Part shown: positions 52,136-61,531 of the stretch, piece after piece | Layout: the number at the start of each line of letters is the position of its first letter | How positions within the stretch are numbered: the first letter of the stretch is position 1 | Position numbers and translations under genes: made by a program | The notes under the pieces: model-generated | What the model was told of the DNA's origin: nothing | Databases searched by the model: none | Seen by the model: only the letters and a program-made list of their open reading frames with translations | Source: JADJNY01 sp046349615 | GTDB taxonomy: Bacteria; Planctomycetota; UBA1135; GCA-002686595 | Length of the DNA: 64,000 bases | Direction: 5' to 3' | Assembly (NCBI GenBank): GCA_046349615.1 | Contig: JAXMBZ010000001.1 | Location: 310,001 to 374,000, forward strand

Positions 52136-53725
52136 TCACTTCTTCCCCTTTGGCCTCGGCCCGCCGCCGCCGCCCTTCTTCAGGCCGCGCATCATGTCCT
52201 CGAACATGTCGCGGTAGACGCGCCCGCCCGCGAGCTCGTCCTTTGCGAGCAGCGAGCTCTGGTGCAGCCCTTCCAGCACGAACTCCATCGCCGCCGCGTG
52301 CTCGGCGCTGCTCGCGGGCTTCATCCACGTCTCCGCGACGCGCGCGAGGCCCGGCACGGCCGCGAGCACGCGCTCGAGCTCCGCGTCGTCGAGTCCGTCC
52401 GACACGTCGAGCGTGCGTCCGCCCTGGAACCAGCTCACGATCGGCGCGTAGTCGGCGTCCGTCGTCTTCTCGGCGGCGCCGGCGTCCTTCGCGCCCTTCT
52501 CGTTCGGTTCCTTCGGCGCATCGGCCGCGTACACGTCGGGGAACGTGCGGTCGAACACGGCCTTGATCGCCTTGCCCGACAGGTGCTTCGCGACCTTCTC
52601 CGGGCCTTCGCGCTCGCCTTCGTAGACGAGCTCGACCTTGCCCGTGATCGACGAGCTCGCCGCGATCACGTCGGAGACGCGCGCGACGGCCGAGTCCTCG
52701 CAGTGCGCGTGCGCGCGGCGCTCGGCGTTCGACACCGTGTTCTCGAGCAGCGCGATCGTGAGGCGCGCGCTGACGCCCGACGCGTGATCGACGAGCTCGG
52801 ACGCGCGCGCCTGGATCGCGACCTCCTCGACGATCTCGCGCACCCACGGCGGGATCACGACGCGCGGCGCGTGCTCGCGCTCGATCCAGGCTTCCTGCGC
52901 GGTGATCGCGAGGCCCTCCTCGAGCGTGCGCGGGTAGTGCGTCAGGATCTGCGACGCGATGCGGTCGCGCAGCGGCGTGATGATGCGGCCGCGGTGCGTG
53001 TAGTCCTCGGGGTTCGCGCTGAACACGAGCAGCACGTCGAGCGGCAGACGGATCGGGAAGCCGCGGATCTGGATGTCGCCTTCCTCGAGGATGTTGAGCA
53101 GGCCGACCTGGATGCGCGCGGAGAGGTCGGGGAGCTCGTTCACCGCGAAGATGCCGCGGTTCGAGCGCGGGAGGATCCCGTAGTGCACGACCTCGGGGTC
53201 GGCGAACGTCAGCTTCTTCGTCGCGGCCTTGATCGGGTCGACGTCGCCGATCAGGTCGGCGATCGTGACGTCGGGCGTCGCGAGCTTCTCGTGGTAACGC
53301 TCCTCGCGCGCGATCCAGCGTATCGGGAGCGCGTCGCCGAGCTCCGCCGTGCGCCGCACGCACGCCGCGCAGACGGGCTGCAGCGGATCGTCGTTGATCT
53401 CGCAGCCGTCGACGGCGGGAACGTGCGCGTCGAGGAAGCGATCGAGCGAGCGCAGGAGGCGCGTCTTCGCCTGCCCGCGCAGGCCGAGCAAGATGAAGTC
53501 GTGGCCCGAGAGCAGCGCGTTGACGACCTTCGGCACGACGGTCTCGTCGTAGCCGACGATGCCGGGGAAGAGCTCGCGGCCTTCGCGCAGGTGCGCGATC
53601 ACGTTCGCGCGCAGCTCCTCCTTCACGGTGCGCGAGCGCCAGCCCGAGCGCTTCAAGTCGCCGAGGGTCGCGGGGAGCGGGGAGTTCGTCGCGGTGTTCG
53701 TGGTGCGCGTCATGCGACTCGCCAT
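52136..53725 (-). CDS. MoxR/magnesium-chelatase-like AAA+ ATPase
   Basis: 529 residues. P-loop LLGLRGQAKTRLLRSL (GxxGxAKT form usual in MoxR), sensor region LLNILEEGDIQIRGFPIRLP, then VFSANPEDYTHRGRIITPLRDR with Walker-B-like and Arg-finger areas, as in the chelatase I subunit. About 170 C-terminal residues are extra and end in a Gly/Lys-rich tail. ATG 53725 is chosen because GAGGAG lies 7 nt upstream. The VWA gene follows 10 nt after its stop, the common arrangement for ATPase-VWA pairs that build or regulate metal enzymes. Confidence 0.88.
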   Translation of the reverse strand: MASRMTRTTNTATNSPLPATLGDLKRSGWRSRTVKEELRANVIAHLREGRELFPGIVGYDETVVPKVVNALLSGHDFILLGLRGQAKTRLLRSLDRFLDAHVPAVDGCEINDDPLQPVCAACVRRTAELGDALPIRWIAREERYHEKLATPDVTIADLIGDVDPIKAATKKLTFADPEVVHYGILPRSNRGIFAVNELPDLSARIQVGLLNILEEGDIQIRGFPIRLPLDVLLVFSANPEDYTHRGRIITPLRDRIASQILTHYPRTLEEGLAITAQEAWIEREHAPRVVIPPWVREIVEEVAIQARASELVDHASGVSARLTIALLENTVSNAERRAHAHCEDSAVARVSDVIAASSSITGKVELVYEGEREGPEKVAKHLSGKAIKAVFDRTFPDVYAADAPKEPNEKGAKDAGAAEKTTDADYAPIVSWFQGGRTLDVSDGLDDAELERVLAAVPGLARVAETWMKPASSAEHAAAMEFVLEGLHQSSLLAKDELAGGRVYRDMFEDMMRGLKKGGGGGPRPKGKK

Positions 53726-53849
53726 TGTGCGCTCCTCTCCACCGCGCGCCACTCGCGGCGTCCTTCGCGTGCGAGCTCGACATCGTGCGATCGACGCGGG
53801 GCCGAGGCGCGTGTTCGGCTCGCACGGCCGGCGCGCCCCTCCGTGCGGG

Positions 53850-54236
53850 TCAGCGCGCGAGCGCGAGGCGCGCGCGGAGCTCCTCGAGCTCGTTCGAATC
53901 GGCCGGAACGCCCGGGAGCGGCGGGAACTGCCCGTCCGCGTCGGTGGGGACGAGGTGCACGTGCACGTGGCGCACTTGCCACCCGATGACGCCGACGCAG
54001 ACGCGCTCGCAGCCGAGCGACTGCTTCAAGTGCCGCGCGAGCTTCCGCGCGACGCGCCACAGCGCCGCATGCTCCTCCTCGGACAGCTCGAAGAGGTAGG
54101 GATGCGCGCGCTTCGTCATCAGGATCGCGTGTCCAGGCCGGACCGGACTCGGCGCGAGGATCGCGAGGTGCGCTTCGTCCTCGTAGAGCACGTGACGAGG
54201 GACGCGGCCGGCGACGACGTCTTCGAAGGTGCGCAT
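53850..54236 (-). CDS. HIT family hydrolase
   Basis: 128 residues. The histidine triad HVHVHLV (90-96) is intact, with the preceding VGVIGWQVRH and N-terminal LYEDEAHLAILAPSPVRPGH, as in bacterial HIT proteins that hydrolyse nucleoside phosphoramidates or dinucleotides. The second half of the C-terminus is Leu/Ala/Arg-rich. It is divergent from the reductase gene at 54408 and lies 124 nt beyond the AAA+ gene start. Confidence 0.9.
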   Translation of the reverse strand: MRTFEDVVAGRVPRHVLYEDEAHLAILAPSPVRPGHAILMTKRAHPYLFELSEEEHAALWRVARKLARHLKQSLGCERVCVGVIGWQVRHVHVHLVPTDADGQFPPLPGVPADSNELEELRARLALAR

Positions 54237-54407
54237 GCGCGGAGGATAACGGAACGGTAGTGCGAGAGTCGCGCCGCGGCGCGTCGTGCGGCGGGCGCGA
54301 GTGGAGCGAGCGAACGGCCCGAACGTGCAGGCTCTCGCTCGCGCTGGACGAAACGCGCGCTCTCGCTACGCTGTGCGCCTTCGAATCCACTCGACGACGA
54401 ACGCACC

Positions 54408-55268
54408 ATGCCCGCACCTCCGATCGACTCCCGCGCACTCACCGGTGAAGCCCTGTCCGTCACGCGCTCCGGCGACGACGGCGTGATCTTGAAGCTGCGC
54501 GTCGACGCCGAGCTCCCGCCGCTGCGCGCCGCGCGCTTCTTCATGTTGAAGCGCGACGATCGAGTCTCGCCCGAGATCCCGCGGCCGTTCAGCCTCTATC
54601 GCCAGAAGGGGAACGAGCTCGAGTTCCTGATCAAGGTGATGGGGCTCGGCACGCAGGCGCTCGCGGCGTGCACGCGCGGGACGAAGCTCAAGGTCGTCGG
54701 GCCGCTCGGCAACGGCTGGCCGACGATCGACGGCGAGGGCGCGCCGTGGGTGATGCTCGGCGGCGGCATCGGTTCGGCGCCGTTCTACATGGCGATCGAG
54801 CAGGCGCTCGCGGGCATGGACGGCGCGCGCGCGGCGAAGCGCGAGCAGCTCTTCTATCTCTACGGCGCGGCGAAGCGCGGGTTCCTGTACGACCTCGAGG
54901 CGTTCGAGAAGCTCGGCGTACCGACGTTCACGTGCACGATGGACGGGTCGCACGGGGTGAAGGGGCACGTGCTCCAACTGCTCGAGCACCTGCAAGGCCG
55001 CGGCGTGATCCCGGCGAAGGTGCGCCTGCTCGCGTGCGGCCCCGAGCGCATGCTCGAAGCGGTCGAGACGTGGGCCAACGCGCGCGGCCTCGAGTGCTGG
55101 TTGTCGCTCGAGACGCGCATGGGTTGCGGCGTCGGCATCTGCAACGGATGCCCGGTGCCGACGGTGCCGGATGGACGGCACGGGTTGTGGCCGAACATGA
55201 AGTGCTGCGTCGAGGGACCGGTGTTCTCGACGAAGGACGTGACGGTGTGTTCGATGCAGCACGCGTGA
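54408..55268 (+). CDS. pyrK: Dihydroorotate dehydrogenase electron transfer subunit (PyrK-like)
   Basis: 286 residues. An FAD/NAD ferredoxin-reductase-type protein with FAD motif RPFSLY (59-64), nucleotide-binding GGGIGSAPFYMAI and LLACGPERML, and a C-terminal [2Fe-2S] site with Cys240, Cys245, Cys248 and Cys266 or Cys267 (GCGVGICNGCPVP). This order is that of PyrK, which passes electrons from dihydroorotate dehydrogenase B to NAD+ in pyrimidine synthesis. No pyrD is adjacent in the window. A TACGCT hexamer (54367-54372) lies 35 nt upstream. Confidence 0.85.
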   Translation: MPAPPIDSRALTGEALSVTRSGDDGVILKLRVDAELPPLRAARFFMLKRDDRVSPEIPRPFSLYRQKGNELEFLIKVMGLGTQALAACTRGTKLKVVGPLGNGWPTIDGEGAPWVMLGGGIGSAPFYMAIEQALAGMDGARAAKREQLFYLYGAAKRGFLYDLEAFEKLGVPTFTCTMDGSHGVKGHVLQLLEHLQGRGVIPAKVRLLACGPERMLEAVETWANARGLECWLSLETRMGCGVGICNGCPVPTVPDGRHGLWPNMKCCVEGPVFSTKDVTVCSMQHA

Positions 55269-55284
55269 GGACGTGAGCGGGGGC

Positions 55285-58200
55285 TCACGGCACCCGCACC
55301 GTCACCACCGTCCCCGGCACCGACGGCCACGTGAACGGGACGCGTTCGTTCGGGTTTCCGATGTTCGCTCCGGTCCGGGCGACGCTGTACTCGCCCGGCG
55401 GCGCCTCGACCTCCGCGCGTCCGAGCGCGTCGAGCATCCGACCGTTGCCGTGCTGTCCACCGTCGACGTCGACGACCCACCACACCTGCGTGTTCGCGAT
55501 CGGTGCGTTCGTCGTCGCGTCGACGCACTGGAGCACGGCGGTCACGAGCGGGACGTCGACGACGAGCTCCGCGGTTCCGCCCGCGGCGAACGTCGCATGC
55601 TCGCTGGGGCGGAAGGTCCACGAGCGACGCTCGTGCTCGACGGCGATCGTCCACGTCCCGGGCGGGACGCCGGTGATCGTCGCGCAACCGGTTTCGTCCG
55701 TGCGCGCGCACGCAAGCGACGTGCGAGCCGTCCAATCGCTTCCGACCGCGGCGATCTCTGCATCGCGCAGCGGCGCTCCGTTCGCCGTCACGCGCACGCG
55801 CAGCTCGCCGGGCAGGGTCGTCGTCAGGTCGTAGGTCGGTGTCGAGGTCTCCGTGTCCGTGAGTTCGACGACGCCGAGCCGCAGCACCGGGAGTCCGGGC
55901 GGATACGAAGGGCGCGCGCTCGACTGCTTCGACACGAGGTTCAGCTCGTAGCGCCCGGGGGCGACGCGCTCGAACGCGAAGCGGCCGTCGGCCTCGAGCG
56001 TCGCCGAGACGCTCGCCTCGAGCACGGGATCGCGCTCGATGGGGTTCGACTCGTACGCGCCCTCGGCCGCGAGCTCGACGACGTGCTTCGACCCGTCCGC
56101 GCCCGAAGGAAGCACGATCTGTCCGTGCACGGCCCCACACGCTGGCAGCGTGAAGTGGAGCTCGTGCGGCTGATCGTCCTCGACCACGACGACCTGCGTG
56201 TCGCGCACGATCCGCCGCGGTCCAGCCTCGACGCGCACGATGCGCGTTCCGGGCTCGGCGCCCGAGAAGTCGAACGCGCCCGTCTCGTCCGTGTGCGTCG
56301 TCGCGACGATCGGACCGTCGTCGTCGTTCTCGTTCATGCGCCGATAGCGCGAAGCAGGACGCGGGTTCGAGGGCGACCACGGGTTCTGGAGCACGACACG
56401 CGCACCAACGACGGGCGTCGTCCCGTCGGCCTCGACCACGCGCCCCGTGAGCCGCGTCGCGCGCTCGAACGCGACGTCGAGCACGCGGTGTTCGCCGGGC
56501 AGGAGTTCGTCGACGGTGACGCGCAGAGTGCGCTCGCGTCCGTCGCTCAACGCGAGCACGTAGCGTCCCGGCGCGACGTCGTACACCCGGCCTTCGGGAA
56601 CGCGGCTCGTGCAGCGCTTGAACGTGTTCGCGCGCCCGTGGTCTGCGTCGACGCCGAGCTCGTAGTCGTCGAGCTCCTCTCCGCCAGGGCGCCGGCGCAC
56701 ATGGAGCTCGAGTTCGGCGAGGCCGCGCAAGGTCGCCGTCACGCCGGCACCGGGCTGGAGCGTCTCCGACTGCCACGGAGCGAAGCGCGCGTCGTGGATC
56801 TCGGCGACGTACTCGCCCGGCGCGAGGTTCGCGAAGAGCGCGCTCCAGTTCGGGCCAAGGACTGCCGTGCGGACGACACCGCTCGAATCGCGCAGCGTGT
56901 ACGCGCCGAGTGCGATGTCGGCGTCCTGCGTCGCTCCGCCCCAAGCGCGAACCGTGATGCATCGTTCGGGATCGAGCCCGTCATAGCCGAGTTCGATCGT
57001 GGTCGGCGTGCCGACGACGGCGTCGATCGCTCCGCGGCTCGTCTCGAAACCGGTCACGTGGGTCGCGACGACGTCGAAGCGCCCTGCAGCGAGCGTGTCG
57101 AGCACGAAGCGATCGCCGGTCGGGGCCGAGCAGGACACGCTGCTCGCGCGCCAGGAGTCGCACGGCGGGGTCGCGAGCGGGATCCAGCTCGCGCCGGCCT
57201 CGACGGCTCGGAGCGGCGCGTCCGCGCGGACGATCCAACCATTCGTGAGGGTGCGCCCCTGCGCGTCGCGGAGCGTGACTTCGAGTCGCGCGGCGGGCGC
57301 GAGCACGACGTCGCCAGCTTCAACCACCGTGCCGGGCTCGATGTGATTCCACGCCGCGCTCCGGCGCGCGAAACCCGCTGCGCGCGTTCCGAGTTCGAGG
57401 CGGCAGGCTCGCGCGGTGTCGATTCCTAGGTCGAACGCGCCGAGCGCGTCCGTGGTCGTCGAGGCGAAGAGGTCGCAGAAGCTCTCGAGCGGCGTTCCAA
57501 CGAACGCGTGCAGTGAGATCACGACGCCTGCTTCGGGCTCGCCCGAGCTCCGCACGACGCGACCGCGCACGCGGACTCGCGGCGCGGGCGGGCTCGTGAG
57601 CGCTGCGAGTGGCGGCGCCGCTGCGTTCGTGCGCGGCGCAGCCTCGCGCGCCGTGTCCGCTTGCACCGAGGACCCCGCGGCGACCGAGTGCGCGACGTCC
57701 GCGCCGGCGACGAGCTCCTTCGCGCTCGGCGAACTCGCGCGGGAGAACACGAAGGCACCGAGGCCGATGAGGAGCGCGACCACGAGCGCGGCGGCCACGA
57801 GCGGCAGCGCGGACGAGCTCGCGGCGGTCGCGGTCGAGGCTCCGGTGCCCTGAGCGTCGGCGGCGCTCGATCCGGCGGGCACCGCGGAAAGCTCGGGCAA
57901 GCCGAACGCCGCGACGAACGCTCCCATCCACGCGTCGCGCCCGCCGCGTTCGCGATCGAGGCGTGCGCGCAATTGCTCCAGCGCCCGCGCGAGCCGGCTG
58001 CGCACCGTGGCCTCGGGCACGCCGTGGCGGCGCGCGATCTCGGCCGAGGTGAGGCCTTCGAAGTAGCGCAGGAGCAGCGTGTCGCGGTACGGCGCGTCGA
58101 GGGCGAGCACGAGCGCGGCGAGCGCGTGCTCGAGCTGCGCGCGTTCGAGGCGGTCGTCGGCGCCCGGGAGGAGTTCCGCGCGCGCGACCTCGTGCTCTCG

Positions 58201-58431
58201 CGCCGTGCGCGCGCTCTCGCCGCGACGCCGGCGGCGCGCGAAGTTGCGCAGCACCGTCGCGAGCCATCCGCGCGGCGCATCGGAGCTCGAGTACGCGCCG
58301 CTCGCGGCCGCGACGTACGCCTCCTGCACGAGGTCGTCGGCCGTGTTCGGATCGGCGACGAGCGTGCGCGCGAGCCGCCGCGCCCAGGCGGCGTGGAGGA
58401 GGAGCTCGTCGAGGTGCGGGTTCGCGTCCAT
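55285..58431 (-). CDS. ECF sigma factor fused to membrane segment and carboxypeptidase-regulatory-like repeats
   Basis: 1048 residues. Residues 1-160 are an ECF sigma factor: region 2 TADDLVQEAYVAAASGAY, region 4 LTSAEIARRHGVPEATVRSR. A single membrane helix follows at 208-230 (LPLVAAALVVALLIGLGAFV). The remaining 800 residues are repeated carboxypeptidase-regulatory-like beta domains (RGRVVRSSGEPEAGVVISL, TGRVVEADGTTPVVGARVVL, TTTDALGAFDLG), presumably outside the membrane. No separate anti-sigma gene is adjacent. The tail may act as a built-in sensor that releases or restrains the sigma part. The frame is continuous with no sign of a sequencing join. Confidence 0.85.
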   Translation of the reverse strand: MDANPHLDELLLHAAWARRLARTLVADPNTADDLVQEAYVAAASGAYSSSDAPRGWLATVLRNFARRRRRGESARTAREHEVARAELLPGADDRLERAQLEHALAALVLALDAPYRDTLLLRYFEGLTSAEIARRHGVPEATVRSRLARALEQLRARLDRERGGRDAWMGAFVAAFGLPELSAVPAGSSAADAQGTGASTATAASSSALPLVAAALVVALLIGLGAFVFSRASSPSAKELVAGADVAHSVAAGSSVQADTAREAAPRTNAAAPPLAALTSPPAPRVRVRGRVVRSSGEPEAGVVISLHAFVGTPLESFCDLFASTTTDALGAFDLGIDTARACRLELGTRAAGFARRSAAWNHIEPGTVVEAGDVVLAPAARLEVTLRDAQGRTLTNGWIVRADAPLRAVEAGASWIPLATPPCDSWRASSVSCSAPTGDRFVLDTLAAGRFDVVATHVTGFETSRGAIDAVVGTPTTIELGYDGLDPERCITVRAWGGATQDADIALGAYTLRDSSGVVRTAVLGPNWSALFANLAPGEYVAEIHDARFAPWQSETLQPGAGVTATLRGLAELELHVRRRPGGEELDDYELGVDADHGRANTFKRCTSRVPEGRVYDVAPGRYVLALSDGRERTLRVTVDELLPGEHRVLDVAFERATRLTGRVVEADGTTPVVGARVVLQNPWSPSNPRPASRYRRMNENDDDGPIVATTHTDETGAFDFSGAEPGTRIVRVEAGPRRIVRDTQVVVVEDDQPHELHFTLPACGAVHGQIVLPSGADGSKHVVELAAEGAYESNPIERDPVLEASVSATLEADGRFAFERVAPGRYELNLVSKQSSARPSYPPGLPVLRLGVVELTDTETSTPTYDLTTTLPGELRVRVTANGAPLRDAEIAAVGSDWTARTSLACARTDETGCATITGVPPGTWTIAVEHERRSWTFRPSEHATFAAGGTAELVVDVPLVTAVLQCVDATTNAPIANTQVWWVVDVDGGQHGNGRMLDALGRAEVEAPPGEYSVARTGANIGNPNERVPFTWPSVPGTVVTVRVP

Positions 58432-58621
58432 GCGCTCCAGGAATCCACTGCGGTCGAGGACCGTTGCAGCGGAGTCCGAGATTCTCGCCGAGGAAGGGGC
58501 GGGAGGGGAGCGACGGCTCGCGAGCGAAGCGCGGTCGCAGGGCGAGCAGCGTCGTTGCGCGGGCGCGATCCGTGGAGGCGAAGCGTGCCGCGCGGTCACG
58601 GGCGGGCGCGCCCGCTCCGCC

Positions 58622-61270
58622 TCACTTCCCCGCCGCTTTCGCCCGCACGTCGTCGAGCTTCTGGCGCAGCTCCTCGAGCGCCGCTTGCGCGCCCTCTTCA
58701 CGCCCTTGCTCCGACTTCGCGAGGTCGTACGCCTCCTGCAACCACTTCGCGGCGTCGGCGAAGCGTTGCTGTTCGACGAGGACGCCCGCGAGCGACGTTC
58801 GCGCGGGCACGCTCTTCGGCAGCTCGTTGCACGCGAGCGTCCAGTTCGCGATGGCGCCTTCCACGTCGCCCTTCTTCTTCAAGAGGAACGCCTTCAAGTA
58901 GTGCGACGGGCCGTGATCCGATTTCTTCGAGAGCGCGCGCCCGATCCAGTCGAGCGCGCCGTCGACGTCCTCGCGCGCCGCGTCGGCGGACGCGAGCTCC
59001 CACAACACGTCCGGCTCGGCGATCTCGAGCCGGCGCAGCGTGTCGCGCAACGTGTCGCCCGCCGCGCCGGGCGGGCGGAGTTGGTACGCCGTCACGAGGA
59101 ACGGCATCGCGCGCTGCACGCCGAAGTTCGGGTTCTGCAGCAGCACCGCGGCCGCGTTGTAGTTCGCTTCGAAGCTGCGCGGGAGCAGCTCGGTCGCGCG
59201 CACGAACGCGCGCTCCGCGGACTGCGTCTCGTTGACGCGCGCGTGCAGCCGGCCCTTGAGCAAGTACGCCTCGCCGTCGTCGGGGTCGAGCTCGAGCGCG
59301 CGGCGGGCCAGCTCGATCGCTTCGTCGAACTGGCCGCGCTGCGCGAGGATCGTCGCACGCCAGACGAGCGGCGCCGACGCGTCCGGGTTGCGCTCCGCGG
59401 CGCGCTGCAGGAGCTCGAGCGCGCGGTCCGCGTGCCCGTTCTCCGCCTCCGCGCGCGCGAGCCACACGACGTAGTCGAGGTGCTCGGGGCGCAGAGCGAG
59501 CGCCTTCTCGAATGCTGTGACCGCGCCCGAGACGTTCCCACGCTTCAAGCGCACGAGACCGAGGCTCTGCCACGACTCGGGGAAGAGCGGGTTGATCGTC
59601 AGCGCTTCTTGAAAGGCCTTCTCCGCTTCGTCGAAGCGGCCGACGTGCTGGAGCGCGACGCCGAGCGCGGTCTGCGCGGACTCCTCGCCGGGGTAGCGCC
59701 GCACGACGTTGCGCAGCACCTGGATCGGCGTGTCGAAGTCGTGGTAGCCGTCGATCTCCGCTTCGTAGAGCAAGGTCCACGCGAGCCCGACGTTCGCCTG
59801 CACGAAGTCGCTGCCGACCGCGAGGATCGATCCGTCGCCGTGCTGCGCGCGGTTGCCGAGCTCGAGCGCGCGCTCGAACGCGCCGCGCGCGGTGTTCAGG
59901 TGCTCGACGGCGCCGGCGGTCGGGTCCTTCGCGGCGGCCTTGTAGAGCTCGAGCTCCGTGCGCCCGTAGACCCACCAGACGTACGGGCTGCTCGTCGTCT
60001 GCTCGATCGCCGTGGTGAAGAGCGTCGAGTCGTCGCGCCACGTCTTCGCGCGCGCGAAGCTCCGCGCGCCGAACACGGCGCTCACGACGACGAGCAGGAG
60101 GGTCGCGACGGCGCGCGGGAGGAAGCGGAACGCCGTCCAGGCCGCGAGCAGCGCTGCACCGAACACGGCGAAGTAGAGGTAGCGCTCGGAGAGCGGGAAG
60201 ATGCCCGCGGACTTCACGCCCGCGACCTGCGGGAGGATTCCGGCGACGGCGAGGCCGAGCGCGGCGAGCGGGAGCCACGCGCGCTTCTTCCACGCGAACA
60301 CGATCAGCGCCGCGCACACGAGGATCGCGCACCACGCGGGAAGCAGCGTCGCGCTCGTCGCCGTGAGGTCCGGCTGCACGGGCCGGAAGAACACGAGCGG
60401 GTTCGGCCACGCGAGCAGCGCGAGGAAGCCGCCGAAGAGCTCGACGCGCAGGAGCGCCATGCGCTGCGCGTCGAAGCCGTACTCCGTGGTCACGATGTCG
60501 AAGCCGGCGAGCGGGCTCCCGAACACGGCGGCGCGCGCGACGTAGTACGCGACGAACGCCGCGGCGAAAGGCGCGTACGGCAGCCATGAGCGCGCGAAGC
60601 TCGTCGGCGGAGCGTCCTTCGCGCGTTCACCCGAGAGGAAGCGCGCGACCTCGAGCACGACGACCGCCGGGACGACGGCGATCGCGAGCTCCTTCGACAA
60701 CAGCGCGAAGAGGAAGCAGGCACCCGCGCTCCACGGCGCGCCCTTCGAGCCGCGCTCGCGCCACGCGAGGTAGCGCTCGAGCGCGAACAGCGCGAACATC
60801 CCGAACAGCATCGAGTTCAAGGACGAGACCCACGCGACGCTCTCGACCTGCACGGGATGGAGCGCGAAGAGCAGCGCGGCGAAGAACGCGATGCTCACGT
60901 TCTTCACGAGCCGCCACGCGAGCGCGAAGGCCGCGCACACGGCGCCGGCGTGGAGCAGGATCGAGAGCAGGTGGAACGCGCGCGCGGAGCCCGATCCCCA
61001 GACGTTCGCGAAGGTCAGCGCGACGTTCATCAGCGGGCGCCAGTAGCCGACGCGGTGGCGGTCGGTGGGCTCGACGATGTCCCACATCGCGCTCGTGAAC
61101 TGCGCGGGGATGCGGGAGAAGCTCGCGATCAGCGGATTGCGCTGGACGGTCGAGAGGTCGTCGTAGACGAGGTGGTTGTCGAGCGTCGGGAGGTAGGTGA
61201 CGGCGGCGGCGGCGACGAGCGCGAGGAGGAGGAGGGTCAGCGTGCGGCGGGGGAGAGGCGCGGTCGGCAT
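58622..61270 (-). CDS. Membrane protein with GT-C-like N-terminus and TPR repeats
   Basis: 882 residues. About eleven membrane helices fill residues 1-445, starting LLLLALVAAAAVTYL. Early loops read HLVYDDLSTVQRNPLI and HRVGYWRPLMNVALTFANVW, the acidic-pair and W/Y-RPL pattern of TMTC/PMT-type C-family glycosyltransferases. From about residue 490 to 870 there are TPR units such as ESAQTALGVALQHVGRFDEA and EAYLLKGRLHARVNETQSAE. It probably transfers a sugar from a lipid carrier to exported proteins; this is inference from family layout. The stop lies 190 nt beyond the sigma-fusion start on the same strand. Confidence 0.82.
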   Translation of the reverse strand: MPTAPLPRRTLTLLLLALVAAAAVTYLPTLDNHLVYDDLSTVQRNPLIASFSRIPAQFTSAMWDIVEPTDRHRVGYWRPLMNVALTFANVWGSGSARAFHLLSILLHAGAVCAAFALAWRLVKNVSIAFFAALLFALHPVQVESVAWVSSLNSMLFGMFALFALERYLAWRERGSKGAPWSAGACFLFALLSKELAIAVVPAVVVLEVARFLSGERAKDAPPTSFARSWLPYAPFAAAFVAYYVARAAVFGSPLAGFDIVTTEYGFDAQRMALLRVELFGGFLALLAWPNPLVFFRPVQPDLTATSATLLPAWCAILVCAALIVFAWKKRAWLPLAALGLAVAGILPQVAGVKSAGIFPLSERYLYFAVFGAALLAAWTAFRFLPRAVATLLLVVVSAVFGARSFARAKTWRDDSTLFTTAIEQTTSSPYVWWVYGRTELELYKAAAKDPTAGAVEHLNTARGAFERALELGNRAQHGDGSILAVGSDFVQANVGLAWTLLYEAEIDGYHDFDTPIQVLRNVVRRYPGEESAQTALGVALQHVGRFDEAEKAFQEALTINPLFPESWQSLGLVRLKRGNVSGAVTAFEKALALRPEHLDYVVWLARAEAENGHADRALELLQRAAERNPDASAPLVWRATILAQRGQFDEAIELARRALELDPDDGEAYLLKGRLHARVNETQSAERAFVRATELLPRSFEANYNAAAVLLQNPNFGVQRAMPFLVTAYQLRPPGAAGDTLRDTLRRLEIAEPDVLWELASADAAREDVDGALDWIGRALSKKSDHGPSHYLKAFLLKKKGDVEGAIANWTLACNELPKSVPARTSLAGVLVEQQRFADAAKWLQEAYDLAKSEQGREEGAQAALEELRQKLDDVRAKAAGK

Positions 61271-61382
61271 GCGGGTGGGGTGGTGTAACCGCAAGTCGTG
61301 TGCGCGGGAAGGGACGGCGACCCTGACAGGGATTCCTGCATTGGTGTGTGCGAGGGCGCGCGGTGTGTGTGCGGACTTGGCA

Positions 61383-61509
61383 CGGTCGGGAGCGCCGAGG
61401 CGGATCAGGAGCCACGGAGACTGCACGCAAAGGCGCACATGTGGGTGCTTCGCATCCCAGACTCCGTGCTCTCCCTTGGCCGGAGGACCGGCCAAGGGAG
61501 AGCACGGAG
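61383..61509. repeat. 127-bp repeated element, copy 2
   Basis: A 79-bp block matching copy 1 (37067-37146) is followed by a perfect 22-bp hairpin (arms 61462-61483 and 61488-61509, loop AGGA). Read on the minus strand, the hairpin begins 22 nt past the stop codon of the metalloprotease gene, almost the same distance as copy 1 has from its own neighbour. No T-run follows the hairpin in that direction; the conserved block does instead. Confidence 0.75.
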
Positions 61510-61531
61510 TTCTACTTGGAAGAGGAGAGGG

